Source of the DNA: Pseudomaricurvus alkylphenolicus
GTDB lineage: Bacteria > Pseudomonadota > Gammaproteobacteria > Pseudomonadales > Cellvibrionaceae
NCBI RefSeq assembly: GCF_011683955.1
Contig: NZ_JAAQPI010000004.1
Location: 372,001-436,000, forward strand
Reading direction: 5' to 3'
Length of the DNA stretch: 64,000 nucleotides
The translations under genes were made by a program, and so were the position numbers. The notes beneath the pieces were generated by a model. The model saw nothing but the letters and a program-made list of their open reading frames with translations, did no database searches and was not told the origin of the DNA. Numbering within the stretch: position 1 is the first letter of the stretch; every line of letters starts with the position of its first letter. Positions 34,045 to 43,043 of the stretch are shown in pieces.

Positions 34045-35500
34045 CCACCTTCCCCATAATTCTTTGTCGTCTGTAAGCGTCGGTAACCGAACCTCGGTAG
34101 TGTCGGCCGCGCCACCAGAAGGTGGCCCCTGTCAAGACCCAGACCAGGATCACCCCGAGTTCGGTAAACTCACCGCGCTGTGCATTACCGAATAAATACA
34201 CCAGATTGATGGCCAACAAGCCACCGGCAATGGCAATCGTGAGTGCGGGTAATAACCGCTTCCAACCAATGGCGTTCATCTCCTTTATCTGCATTTTCAG
34301 CGTGCAAAAACCTACCAACAGAAACATCAGGCAGATAGCCACACCACCAATGGTGACAATGGGAAGCAAGGCCTGCCGGCCCGCCATGGCCAACATCAGA
34401 GTTACTACGGAAACCAGCCAGATCGCACGGCCAGCACTACCGTGGCGATTGCGACGCCGGAAACCCGGTAGTGCCAACTGGGCGTTGGAAATCACAAACA
34501 CTACCCGCGTGGCGGAAAACAGTACGGCATTCCAGGTGGTCAGCAATCCCAGCAGGCCGGCGAACAAGACCAGTTTGGCCATCAACTCACTGCCAAAAGC
34601 CAGTTCGAAGGCCGCTGCCACCGGCAGCGGTCGATTGGCGATTTGTTCGAAAGGCAGTATGTAGGCAGTCGAGAAGATCACCGCCACATAAAACAAAATG
34701 GAGGCACCAATGACACACACAACAATCGCGGGCAAGCGTTTTCTGGCCCTTTCGGAGCTCTCACCCAGGGCCTGGGGTACGGCACCAAAACCGGCAAAAA
34801 ACAGCGGTGTCACCAATAGCAGTGTCATAAATCCACCCAGCTCTGCAGCGCTGGAATCAGTCGCTGAATCCGCGAACAGCGGCTGCAGATTTTGCGGACT
34901 GCCGCCGTAAAATGCGAGTCCGAGAAAACAGAAAGTTACCAACACCAGCAGCAAGGTTGTGGCGTCCTGGAAGGACGCCGCCATTCTCAGCCCGCCAATA
35001 TGCACCCTGGCCAATACCAACGTGAACACCAGCGCCAGACAAAGATCCGCCAAAAAAACCGATGCACCGGCGAACTGATACAGGGGCTCCCCCTGATCGA
35101 AGGCAAAAATCTCTGACAGGATCCAGGCGACAGAGACCGCCTCAAAACCACACAGGGAAATATAGACCAGCGCTAAAGTCCAGGCGGCGCAAAATCCGGC
35201 GCCGGAACCAAAGAAACGATAGGCGTAGACAATCTCTCCCCCGGTGGAGGGATAACGCTGGCCCAGGCGGGCATAGCAAAGCCCGACAGGAACAATCAGC
35301 GCACCGCCGAGAACAAAAGCCAGCATGGCTCCAAACGAACCCGCCTGTCGGATCCAGTCCCCCACCAGCATCAGCCAGCTGACGCCAATAATGGCACCGA
35401 AGGCCAGGGCGAATAATTGACGCCCGCTGAGATCGGTACTCTTCGAGGTGGCTTCACTCACCTCGACAGGTTCCGCTGTTGCCTCCACCGCACGCTGCAT
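34037..35500 (-). CDS. APC superfamily amino acid permease
   Basis: 487 residues with about 12 transmembrane helices. The first helix region FALAFGAIIGVSWLMLVGDW carries the Gly-rich unwound segment that binds amino groups in this superfamily, and YPSTGGEIVYAYRFFG is the conserved loop after helix 3. It imports amino acids or related amines across the inner membrane. It starts 6 nt after the hydratase gene and overlaps the next gene. The operon content suggests a non-standard or D-amino acid as cargo. Confidence 0.88.
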   Translation of the reverse strand: MQRAVEATAEPVEVSEATSKSTDLSGRQLFALAFGAIIGVSWLMLVGDWIRQAGSFGAMLAFVLGGALIVPVGLCYARLGQRYPSTGGEIVYAYRFFGSGAGFCAAWTLALVYISLCGFEAVSVAWILSEIFAFDQGEPLYQFAGASVFLADLCLALVFTLVLARVHIGGLRMAASFQDATTLLLVLVTFCFLGLAFYGGSPQNLQPLFADSATDSSAAELGGFMTLLLVTPLFFAGFGAVPQALGESSERARKRLPAIVVCVIGASILFYVAVIFSTAYILPFEQIANRPLPVAAAFELAFGSELMAKLVLFAGLLGLLTTWNAVLFSATRVVFVISNAQLALPGFRRRNRHGSAGRAIWLVSVVTLMLAMAGRQALLPIVTIGGVAICLMFLLVGFCTLKMQIKEMNAIGWKRLLPALTIAIAGGLLAINLVYLFGNAQRGEFTELGVILVWVLTGATFWWRGRHYRGSVTDAYRRQRIMGKVDE

Positions 35501-35506
35501 ATTGCT

Positions 35507-36295
35507 TTACTTTCCCTGCCACTGGGGCTTGCGTTTTTCAGCAAAGGCGCGGGGACCCTCGATGTGATCCTCCGACTGCAACATCTTTTCAAACACAGGA
35601 AAACCGCCGTTGCGCACCCGATGGAACTGCTCCTCCACACTCAGGCTGTCCGTAGTCGCCACGATTTCCTTGATGGCCTTAACCGAAAGGGGCGCTCCGT
35701 CAACAATACTACGCGCGATGTCGCGAGCCCTTTCCATTACATCACTGGCCGGCACAACATAATTGACCAGCCCCCAATGGGCAGCCTCACTGGCGGGCAA
35801 GACACGGCCTGTCAGTAACATATCCATGGCAATATTGTGTGGAATTTTTCGCGGCAGGCGCTGCACACCGCCGGCATCGGCGACAACGCCAACGGATGTT
35901 TCAGGTAACGAGAAACTGGCGTGATCCGCAGCCACGACAATGTCGCTGGCCAGAGCGATTTCCACACCACCCCCAACGGCTACACCATTTACCGCGGCGA
36001 TAACAGGTTTCAGGAGATCAAACATCTCGGTGATACCGGCAAAACCACCCACTCCATAATCCTGGTTTTCGTTCTCGCCGTGCTCCGCCGCGGCTTTCAG
36101 ATCCCAACCGGCCGAGAAAATTCTCTCCCCACCGCCGGTAATAATGGCACAACGCAGATGATCGCTGTCACGGTAGTAGGCAAACGCCTCACCCAGCGCG
36201 CGGCTGGTGGCGGCGTCGATGGCATTGGCCTTGGGACGATCCAGAGTAATCTCAAAGATGCCCGCCTCTTCATTGGTTTTAACCGCGTCTGTCAT
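35507..36295 (-). CDS. Enoyl-CoA hydratase, crotonobetainyl-CoA hydratase (CaiD)-like
   Basis: 262 residues from the ATG at 36295, the length of E. coli CaiD (261). A TTG 24 nt upstream lies in the intergenic leader and is not used. Crotonase motifs include IFSAGWDLKAAAE (CoA and oxyanion hole), AAVNGVAVGGGVEIALASD, and SEDHIEGPRAFAEKRKPQW, which closely parallels the CaiD C-terminus (SEDAIEGPLAFAEKRDPVW). CaiD hydrates crotonobetainyl-CoA to carnitinyl-CoA. No CaiB or CaiC is present, so a related 2-enoyl-CoA is equally possible. It is paired with the acyl-CoA dehydrogenase gene just upstream. Confidence 0.8.
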   Translation of the reverse strand: MTDAVKTNEEAGIFEITLDRPKANAIDAATSRALGEAFAYYRDSDHLRCAIITGGGERIFSAGWDLKAAAEHGENENQDYGVGGFAGITEMFDLLKPVIAAVNGVAVGGGVEIALASDIVVAADHASFSLPETSVGVVADAGGVQRLPRKIPHNIAMDMLLTGRVLPASEAAHWGLVNYVVPASDVMERARDIARSIVDGAPLSVKAIKEIVATTDSLSVEEQFHRVRNGGFPVFEKMLQSEDHIEGPRAFAEKRKPQWQGK

Positions 36296-36319
36296 GTTCT
36301 GTATTTTCCTGTTAATCAA

Positions 36320-38086
36320 TTAGAAGAGTGCTTCGTCCACCGACATCAACACATCGGCGCCGGTGGCTGCCACCTGCAAATGCAGTTTCACTTTGGGCAA
36401 CTCCCGAGCAAAAAAGTAACGGGCAACGGCGCACTTGGATTGGGAGAATTCATCCGTTCGGGTTGCGCAGACTTGAGCGATCTTCAGCCACATCCAACCA
36501 AAGGTCACCAGTGCAAAGGCTTTTTGGTAATCGACACCTGCCGCGCCGATTTCGTTGGCATCTTTAGCAATTCGACGATTGAGATCTTCCGTCGCTGACT
36601 GCAGCGCATAGAATGCGTCTTTAAGGGCAATGGCAAAGTGAGACACCGCCGGCGACGAAGCCGCCTCGCTGGTGGTCGCCTTGACCTCTTCACTGAACGC
36701 GTTCCAAAGCCGACCATCGTGCATATTGAGTTTGCGACCGATCAGATCCAGCGCCTGAATACTGTTGGCCCCCTCCTGGATCTGGGCAATGCGACAATCG
36801 CGCACCAACTGCTCCAGACCATTGTCACGGATATAGCCGTGACCGCCGAAAATCTGCATGGCGTTGTTGCAACTTTCGAAACCCAGGTCGGTAAAAGAGG
36901 CTTTAACCACCGGCGTTAATAAGGCCACCAGATCCGCAGCCCGTTGGCGTTTGTCCGCCTGGGAATGATGTTGCGCCTGCTCCATCTGCATCGCCAGCCA
37001 TAGTGCCAGTGCCCGCCCGGCATCGGTGAAGCTGCGGGTTGCCAGTAACATCCGGCGCACATCGGGGTGCACCAATAACAGATCCGCAGACTTATCCACA
37101 TCCACCACGCCGCTCAGCGCACGACCCTGCCGGCGTTCGCGCGCATAGGCCAGTGCCGTCTGGTAACCCGTCTCGCTGGAACCCAGCCCCTGCAAGGCCA
37201 CCAGCAACCGCGCCGTGTTCACCATGGTAAACATGGCTTTCAGGCCCTTATGAGGTTCACCCAATAATTGTGCCTCGGCGTTTTCAAAAAACATCTCACA
37301 GGTCGAGGCCGCGCGGTAGCCCATTTTCTTTTCCAGCCGCACCACATTAACCCCGTTGCGGCCAGTGATCTCGCCGTCGTCATTGAGATTGAACTTCGGG
37401 CACAAAAACAGACTCAGGCCACGTACTCCCTCGGGCGCATCCGGCAACCTTGCCAGCACCAGATGAACAATATTCTCCGACAAATCATGGTCGCCGCCCG
37501 AGATAAAAATCTTGGTGCCATTTAGACGGTATCCATCTTCACCGATGGGTTCTGCTGAGGCACTGATCAATCCCAAATCCGTCCCGCACTGGGGCTCCGT
37601 CATACACATCGTCGCCGACCATTCGCCGGAAACCATTCGGGGCAAAAATCGCTGTTTGATCTCCTCGGAACCATGAGCCGCAATCGTCTTCATGGCCGCC
37701 TGCGGCAAACCCACATAGTCGCCAAACGAAAAGCAACTGGCCATAATCATTTCGTGCAGAATCACATTTAGAAACAACGGCAACTGCATACCGCCAAACT
37801 CAGCGTCGGCGTTAAGCCCAATCCAACCGCCCTGGGCAAACTGATCAAACGCCGCCTTAAAACCCTCCGGGGTTTTAACCCGCTCACCGTCAAACGAACA
37901 ACCCTGCTCATCCCCCTGGCGATTGATCGGCAACAACTCCGCTTCACAAAGCTTGGCGGCCTCCTCGATGATGGCCATATAATCTTCCAGCGCAAAACCT
38001 TGCTGACCGGTTTGGGCCAGATCCTCGGCCAACAACTCAGAAAGAATAAACTGATAATCCTGCAGTGGAGCTTTATAAGTAATCAT
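36320..38086 (-). CDS. Long-form acyl-CoA dehydrogenase (DmdC-like)
   Basis: 588 residues, the extended acyl-CoA dehydrogenase form with an N-terminal YKAPLQDYQFILSELL segment and a C-terminal extra domain, as in 3-methylmercaptopropionyl-CoA dehydrogenase (DmdC). FAD-binding segments MTEPQCGTDLG and KIFISGGDHDLSENI are present, and IQEGANSIQALDLIGRKL holds the catalytic glutamate. It makes a 2-enoyl-CoA from a short or substituted acyl-CoA. The next gene encodes the hydratase, so the two would carry out consecutive beta-oxidation steps. It starts 23 nt after the aminotransferase. Confidence 0.85.
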   Translation of the reverse strand: MITYKAPLQDYQFILSELLAEDLAQTGQQGFALEDYMAIIEEAAKLCEAELLPINRQGDEQGCSFDGERVKTPEGFKAAFDQFAQGGWIGLNADAEFGGMQLPLFLNVILHEMIMASCFSFGDYVGLPQAAMKTIAAHGSEEIKQRFLPRMVSGEWSATMCMTEPQCGTDLGLISASAEPIGEDGYRLNGTKIFISGGDHDLSENIVHLVLARLPDAPEGVRGLSLFLCPKFNLNDDGEITGRNGVNVVRLEKKMGYRAASTCEMFFENAEAQLLGEPHKGLKAMFTMVNTARLLVALQGLGSSETGYQTALAYARERRQGRALSGVVDVDKSADLLLVHPDVRRMLLATRSFTDAGRALALWLAMQMEQAQHHSQADKRQRAADLVALLTPVVKASFTDLGFESCNNAMQIFGGHGYIRDNGLEQLVRDCRIAQIQEGANSIQALDLIGRKLNMHDGRLWNAFSEEVKATTSEAASSPAVSHFAIALKDAFYALQSATEDLNRRIAKDANEIGAAGVDYQKAFALVTFGWMWLKIAQVCATRTDEFSQSKCAVARYFFARELPKVKLHLQVAATGADVLMSVDEALF

Positions 38087-38109
38087 GAATTAATGTCCGG
38101 TGTCCTGAC

Positions 38110-39501
38110 TCAAGCCAACAGCTCTTTACTCTCGATCCACTGCAGCGTGGCGGTGAACGCCCCGTCAAAGCGATGCATCAGATCGTCAATCTCCTCGGCA
38201 TTGATAATCAGCGGCGGCGCGATAGCAACCGAATCACCGTTGGCCAGATTGCGAATAATCAAGCCGCGCTTTTCGCACTCAACCGCCAACTGGTTGGCCG
38301 CCGCACCGGTGTACTTCAGCAACTCTCGAGTGGACTTGTTGGCAACCAGCTCCATGGCCCACATCAAGCCGGTGCCGCGCACTTCTCCCACCAGGGGATG
38401 ATCCGCATAAGCCTTCATCCTCTGCCCCAACAGATTTCCCATTGTCTCCACGTTCTCGGCAATGCCATCGTTCTCGATAATATCGAGCGTCTTCAAGGCC
38501 GCTGCACAACCAACGGGGTGACCGGCAAAGGTCGAACCATGAGAGAAAAATCCATACTGATCACTGCCCTTCTGCAAAAAATCATAAATTCGCGGGCTCA
38601 GTGCTATTGCAGAAATGGGAATATAAGACGACGAAAACCCCTTCGCGAACGTCATCGCATCCGGCTCGATATTCACCGTCTGACTGCCAAACATATTGCC
38701 CGTGCGACCAAAACCCGTCACCACCTCATCCGCGATCAACAAAATATCGTGACGACGCAACACCTCCTGCACCGCCGGGTAATAACTCGACGGCGGCACC
38801 ACCACACCGGAGGCTGCACCAACGGGCTCCACAATCATCGCCGCAATCGTATCCGCCCCCTGCTCCTCAATCGTCTGCTCCAACTCCCTGCACAAACGCT
38901 CAACAAACGCCGCCTCACTCTCACCATCCAGACTGTTACGGAAAAAATGCGGCGCGGTCAGATGAATAAACCCCGGCAGCGGCAAGCCAAACCCCTGATG
39001 ACAACGGGGAATACCACTCATACTGCAGGCAGCAATCGTCGACCCGTGCCAGGCATTATGGTGAGACAACACCTTGCGCTTCTCCGGCAAACCGCGGGCA
39101 CTGTTGGCGTACCAAATAAACTTCAATAGAAAATCGTTGGCCTCAGACCCCGTCGTCGCAAAATGAATACGGGCGTTATCCATTGGCACCATACCTGCCA
39201 GTTTTTGAGCCAGATCCACAATCGGCTCATGGGTCTTATTCAGGCCATAGTGATAAAACGGCAACTGTCGCAACTGCTCAATCGCCGCCTCTGCGGGACG
39301 GGAATCACTGAAACCCAGCGACGCCGCCCACATGCCCGAAGAAGCATCCAGAAAACGACGTCCTTCATCATCGATCACATAGACACGGTCGCCACCGGTA
39401 ATAACATCGGCACCCTCGACAAAGCGCTTGGACAAATTGACGTAATGGGGAAGGACAAATTGGGCATCCCGCTGGCGCGTGGACAGTTCTTGTTTCTGCA
39501 T
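38110..39501 (-). CDS. Class III (omega) aminotransferase
   Basis: 463 residues of the PLP-dependent ornithine/beta-alanine-type aminotransferases. Motifs are [23 protein letters not shown], the cofactor Asp in [13 protein letters not shown], and the PLP lysine in [13 protein letters not shown]. These enzymes move an omega- or alpha-amino group from an amine or amino acid to pyruvate or 2-oxoglutarate. First gene of the nine-gene operon; CTGGAG sits ahead of the ATG. A promoter with a GntR-type operator lies 50 bp upstream. Substrate is not deducible, but the operon suggests a beta- or gamma-amino acid degraded through CoA esters. Confidence 0.88.
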   Translation of the reverse strand: MQKQELSTRQRDAQFVLPHYVNLSKRFVEGADVITGGDRVYVIDDEGRRFLDASSGMWAASLGFSDSRPAEAAIEQLRQLPFYHYGLNKTHEPIVDLAQKLAGMVPMDNARIHFATTGSEANDFLLKFIWYANSARGLPEKRKVLSHHNAWHGSTIAACSMSGIPRCHQGFGLPLPGFIHLTAPHFFRNSLDGESEAAFVERLCRELEQTIEEQGADTIAAMIVEPVGAASGVVVPPSSYYPAVQEVLRRHDILLIADEVVTGFGRTGNMFGSQTVNIEPDAMTFAKGFSSSYIPISAIALSPRIYDFLQKGSDQYGFFSHGSTFAGHPVGCAAALKTLDIIENDGIAENVETMGNLLGQRMKAYADHPLVGEVRGTGLMWAMELVANKSTRELLKYTGAAANQLAVECEKRGLIIRNLANGDSVAIAPPLIINAEEIDDLMHRFDGAFTATLQWIESKELLA

Positions 39502-39549
39502 TGTTATGACTCCAGAGAACGGTGCTCATTAGGCTATGAACTTGAGATC

Positions 39550-39579
39550 ACTATATATTGATTTGTGATCACAAGTCAA
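39550..39579 (-). promoter_or_regulatory. Promoter and TTGTGATCACAA operator of the nine-gene operon
   Basis: Minus-strand -35 TTGACT (39574-39579) and -10 TATAGT (39550-39555) with an 18-bp spacer. The 12-bp perfect palindrome TTGTGATCACAA (39563-39574) touches the -35 box, so binding would compete with RNA polymerase. It matches the site in the uronate operon promoter and the sites by the GntR gene at 49.2 kb. Confidence 0.65.
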
Positions 39580-39700
39580 ATGGCAAAAACATGCCGCTTG
39601 AGATTTAAGACAATTAACAGGGAGAGTTCAGGTTGATACGGGCCAGCCAGCCCATAGAAATCGGTTACGAAACAACAATTAAGGTGTACTACCAGACCAA

Positions 39701-39933
39701 GGTGTTTTCGCTTTTGGGTTTTGGAGCTCCTATAGGACGCAGAACAAGACGATAAAGCCCGGGTCGGGGGAAGCCATATGGGACCGTCTGCGCCATGGAT
39801 GGCGCAGCAGAGCTACATGGACGTATTTATGCGTGTCACAGATGGCTTCCCCCGACCCGGGCTGCCGCGCACTATTCAAGGACGCATCAACGACGGGCGA
39901 CCGTCGGCTCCAAAACCCAAAAGCGAAAACGCC
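39701..39933. repeat. Noncoding element of nested perfect inverted repeats
   Basis: Outer arms 39704-39727 and 39907-39930 are perfect 24-bp inverse complements (GTTTTCGC... / ...GCGAAAAC). Inside, 39757-39777 and 39842-39862 are perfect 21-bp inverse complements (GCCCGGGTCGG... / ...CCGACCCGGGC). At the centre CTGCGCCAT-gg-ATGGCGCAG (39788-39807) forms a third hairpin. The whole about 230-bp unit encodes no convincing protein and could fold into one long cruciform or RNA. The CGCCATGGATGGCG centre resembles dispersed palindromic repeats I recall from marine gammaproteobacterial genomes. It sits in the 472-bp gap 39502-39973. Confidence 0.85.
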
Positions 39934-39973
39934 GATTGAGGCACAAACTCACACCACAGTTCGTACCTGAAAA

Positions 39974-40645
39974 CTACTGATGAATATAATCCCGAAAAAA
40001 CTTGGCCGCCCGCTCAATATCCTCAGACAACGCCTTGCGCGCCGCCCGGGAATCACCATTCGCCATCGCCTCAAGAATATGATCATTATTATTGATCTGG
40101 GCAATCGCCTCATCACCCAACTCAAAACACTTATCGATCAAAGCCCTGAAATAAGGCCCCGACTGCAACCAAAGCGACTCAATCACCCGCATCATCGTCA
40201 CAGAACCGGCCGCCTCATAAATCGCAAAATGAAAATTGCGATTGGCTAACGCCGCCTCACCGGCATCGCCAGCCTCAACCACCCGAGAAATCTCCCGATC
40301 CAACTCCCGCAGCCTATCCAACAACCCATCATCGGCATGCTTGGCCGCCATGGCAGCGGCCTCGGCCTCCACCAACTTACGGGTCGTCTTAATATCATCA
40401 AAGACATCCGCACACAGCTCCGGCACCCGCACCGAAGAACGAACCTTGTCATCCTCCTCCAGCGCATGCTCGGATACCAATCGATGCAAACTCTGCCGAA
40501 TCGGCATGGGACTCGTGCCCAACTGATCGGCCAGATCGCGGATGACCAACACCTGCCCCGGGGCAAAGTGACCGCCCATCAGCGCCACCTTCAACTGTTG
40601 ATAGACCTTGGCCTGCAAACTTTTGGCCTCAATCTTCTCAAGCAT
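39974..40645 (-). CDS. GntR/FCD family transcriptional regulator (copy 1)
   Basis: 223 residues. N-terminal winged helix (recognition region LGTSPMPIRQSLHRLVSEHAL) and C-terminal FCD ligand domain with metal-type histidines (NRNFHFAIYEAAGS, NNNDHILEAMANGD). It is strongly similar along its length to the regulator at 49.2 kb, including near-identical DNA-recognition residues, so both probably bind the same palindrome. FCD regulators usually respond to organic acids or sugar acids and repress catabolic operons. It lies downstream of the S15 hydrolase on the same strand after a 101-bp gap and may be cotranscribed. Confidence 0.9.
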   Translation of the reverse strand: MLEKIEAKSLQAKVYQQLKVALMGGHFAPGQVLVIRDLADQLGTSPMPIRQSLHRLVSEHALEEDDKVRSSVRVPELCADVFDDIKTTRKLVEAEAAAMAAKHADDGLLDRLRELDREISRVVEAGDAGEAALANRNFHFAIYEAAGSVTMMRVIESLWLQSGPYFRALIDKCFELGDEAIAQINNNDHILEAMANGDSRAARKALSEDIERAAKFFRDYIHQ

Positions 40646-40746
40646 GGTATTCCCCCGATTCTGTTTTAAAGAGTTCAGTGATAAACAGCCCGCATTCTAC
40701 CCCATTGCCCGGGAGCAGAGAAACTCCGTCACCGACTGCACAAAAA

Positions 40747-42978
40747 TCACTCAACCAACTGCACCGGCAACCGCAACTCCGATGCCCGGCTGCCGCCGTG
40801 AGCCAACTCAATCCTGACTGGAGTCGGCCGCGGAATCGTCAGATTCGTATGCGCCTCCGCCCCCGTCACCACCAATCGGATACGCTCCCCTTTGTTAAAC
40901 ACCACACTGGTCGGCTGCAAATCAAACTCCACTCGCACCGGCCTACCCGGCTCGATCGCCGGTGTCTCCATCACCACATCCTTGCGTGAATCAGACCAGG
41001 GCAACCCCAGATTATCGTACGTGGGCTGCCCCAAGCGGCGGTGGGAAGTCTTCATCACACCGTCTGCCAGCATTCGCACCGTCCCGTCACGCTCCACCAC
41101 CTCCAGATACCCATTCACATCCACCACCGGAACATTGGCGCTGAGAAACAGGGAAACCACAGCAGACCCCGTGACAGTGACCGCCTTTTCCAGAGGCGCT
41201 GTCGTAAACGACAGCGCGCCGTTACGCCCATGCGCCGTCAGATCCGGCAGTACATTGGGTCCCAGACCAATAGCATCGTGGTAGCGGGTCTGCTCACCCA
41301 GGGTCGAGGTAAAATCCACCTCGAAGCCGCTACTGCCGGCGGAACCCCGAACCGCAGACAAGCCCCCCTCCGGTGCCAGGTACCAGCTCCTGTAGGACGT
41401 ATCGGCCACCGGCCAGCCGGCGCGGTGCTGCCAGTCAAACTCCTGTGAAGAACGCAGGGTGGCAAAGGTGGCCCGGGGCTCCAAATCCATACCGTTGCCT
41501 ATGCCGCGCAGATGAAAGTCCGCCCAGCGCAACTGCTCGATACGGCGCAACACGTAGGAGGCGTCCTCCTTGCGATCGTCCCGTTCATTGGGTCCGTGGG
41601 TCCAGGGTCCCATTGCCAGTTTGGTCAGCTTGTTACCGGTATCCAGATTCACATACCACAGAAGGGTATCGATGGAGGCAAAATCCGTCCAACCACCCCA
41701 GTTGTAAACCGCAATATCCGTGTTGTTGATTCGCTCCACCAGTGTGGCCAGATTGTTAGGGCCGACATCCTGCGCCGATTGCAGCATCTCGGATTGGTCG
41801 CGGTAAAAACTCAATTGACTCAACGTCTGCTGCAATTCCGGATTCGCCTCGATCAATGCCGACAGCCGCTCAACCGAATACAGCGTCTCCATAATCTGCG
41901 CCGGGGAGTCCGTGCCCATCGCTCGGGAGATGGCATCCACCAGTTCACCAGCCTCTGGTGACTGACGAATAAAGTAGAGCATGGGGTTGGTGGCCTCCGG
42001 ATCGCTCAGACGCTCCTGGCGCGCGGCAGCCCTCTGACTACCGTCAACATCCGCATCCACACGGGCGACCGCCTTGCCCGAACGATCCACCGGATTGATC
42101 GACGAACTCTCGACCCCTTTCTGCACACCGTCGCGCTTTGCCTCCCGCGCCAGCCAGGCGAGACCATACTTTCTCAAAACCCCCGCACCACTCCAGGATG
42201 CTCGGTATTCATCAAAGGTCGCTACGCCGGGCAAGATCGCCTTCAGGCCTTTGGGGTTGGCGCTGGCCACCAGATACTGGGACATACCTTCGTAGCTCTG
42301 GCCAATCATCCCCACCCGACCGTTTGACCAGGGTTGCTGCACAATCCACTCGACAATGTTTTTCCCGTCCAGGGCTTCGACACCCGACAGGTCGCCATTG
42401 CGCAAACCGTAAGACGCGCCGGTACCGCGCGCCTCCGCCCGAACAAAGGTATAACCGTGAGCCAATAGCAAACCGACGCCCTGAACGTCGCCTTGTGAGC
42501 CATTGTCCAGCGCCGCTTTAATGGCGATGGTGGATTGCCCGATGGGCATGCGCCCCACATAGGTCGATACCATGCCATCGGGATGTTCCGTCGCCCGCCA
42601 GTAACGGGAAAAGGTAAAGATCACCGGCATTGGACGGGTAATGGGTTTGCCATCTTTAACCGGACGATAAATGTCCACGGCCAGACGCACACCGTCCCGC
42701 ACCGGTACATAAACGGATTCACGAATAAACTGATCGTACTGCGCTTCGGAATATCCCCGATAGCAGCCAAAAGAAGACGCCCTGGTTTGATCGAGTTGCG
42801 ACTGTGAACACAGCGCCTGTGTGTGCTTCCAGTCGGAGCGATCGTAGTTTGCCACGACCTCGTTGCTCGCCCGATGATTGTCATTCTGAACTTCGGTGTG
42901 TTCACACCCGATGAGTGAGGCGGTGGGCAGCGCAATAATAAGCAGCCGCTTAAGGAGACTGGAAAATAGAATTGACAT
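40747..42978 (-). CDS. CocE/NonD family S15-type hydrolase, lipoprotein
   Basis: 743 residues from the ATG at 42978; a GTG 6 nt upstream is an alternative. The signal peptide ends in the lipobox ASLIGC, so the enzyme is anchored in a membrane facing the periplasm. The alpha/beta hydrolase core has the nucleophile in GMIGQSYEGMSQYL, the Asp in NWGGWTDF and the His in GPWTHGPNERDD; a C-terminal jelly-roll (VVSLFLSANVPVVDVNGYL onward) completes the CocE/X-Pro peptidase layout. Members are cocaine esterase, glutaryl-7-ACA acylase and X-prolyl peptidases. Its neighbours suggest cleavage of an ester or amide of an amino acid. Confidence 0.83.
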   Translation of the reverse strand: MSILFSSLLKRLLIIALPTASLIGCEHTEVQNDNHRASNEVVANYDRSDWKHTQALCSQSQLDQTRASSFGCYRGYSEAQYDQFIRESVYVPVRDGVRLAVDIYRPVKDGKPITRPMPVIFTFSRYWRATEHPDGMVSTYVGRMPIGQSTIAIKAALDNGSQGDVQGVGLLLAHGYTFVRAEARGTGASYGLRNGDLSGVEALDGKNIVEWIVQQPWSNGRVGMIGQSYEGMSQYLVASANPKGLKAILPGVATFDEYRASWSGAGVLRKYGLAWLAREAKRDGVQKGVESSSINPVDRSGKAVARVDADVDGSQRAAARQERLSDPEATNPMLYFIRQSPEAGELVDAISRAMGTDSPAQIMETLYSVERLSALIEANPELQQTLSQLSFYRDQSEMLQSAQDVGPNNLATLVERINNTDIAVYNWGGWTDFASIDTLLWYVNLDTGNKLTKLAMGPWTHGPNERDDRKEDASYVLRRIEQLRWADFHLRGIGNGMDLEPRATFATLRSSQEFDWQHRAGWPVADTSYRSWYLAPEGGLSAVRGSAGSSGFEVDFTSTLGEQTRYHDAIGLGPNVLPDLTAHGRNGALSFTTAPLEKAVTVTGSAVVSLFLSANVPVVDVNGYLEVVERDGTVRMLADGVMKTSHRRLGQPTYDNLGLPWSDSRKDVVMETPAIEPGRPVRVEFDLQPTSVVFNKGERIRLVVTGAEAHTNLTIPRPTPVRIELAHGGSRASELRLPVQLVE

Positions 42979-43043
42979 ATTCACAATTTCTCTTCAACAA
43001 AGCCAAATAACTCTACTTTATTTTGTCACTGCATGGCACTTAC

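Noticed and set aside
39701-39933. Integron attC site or CRISPR-like array
   Set aside because: No direct spaced repeats, no integrase or cas genes, and the arms are perfect nested inverted repeats rather than attC-type imperfect ones.
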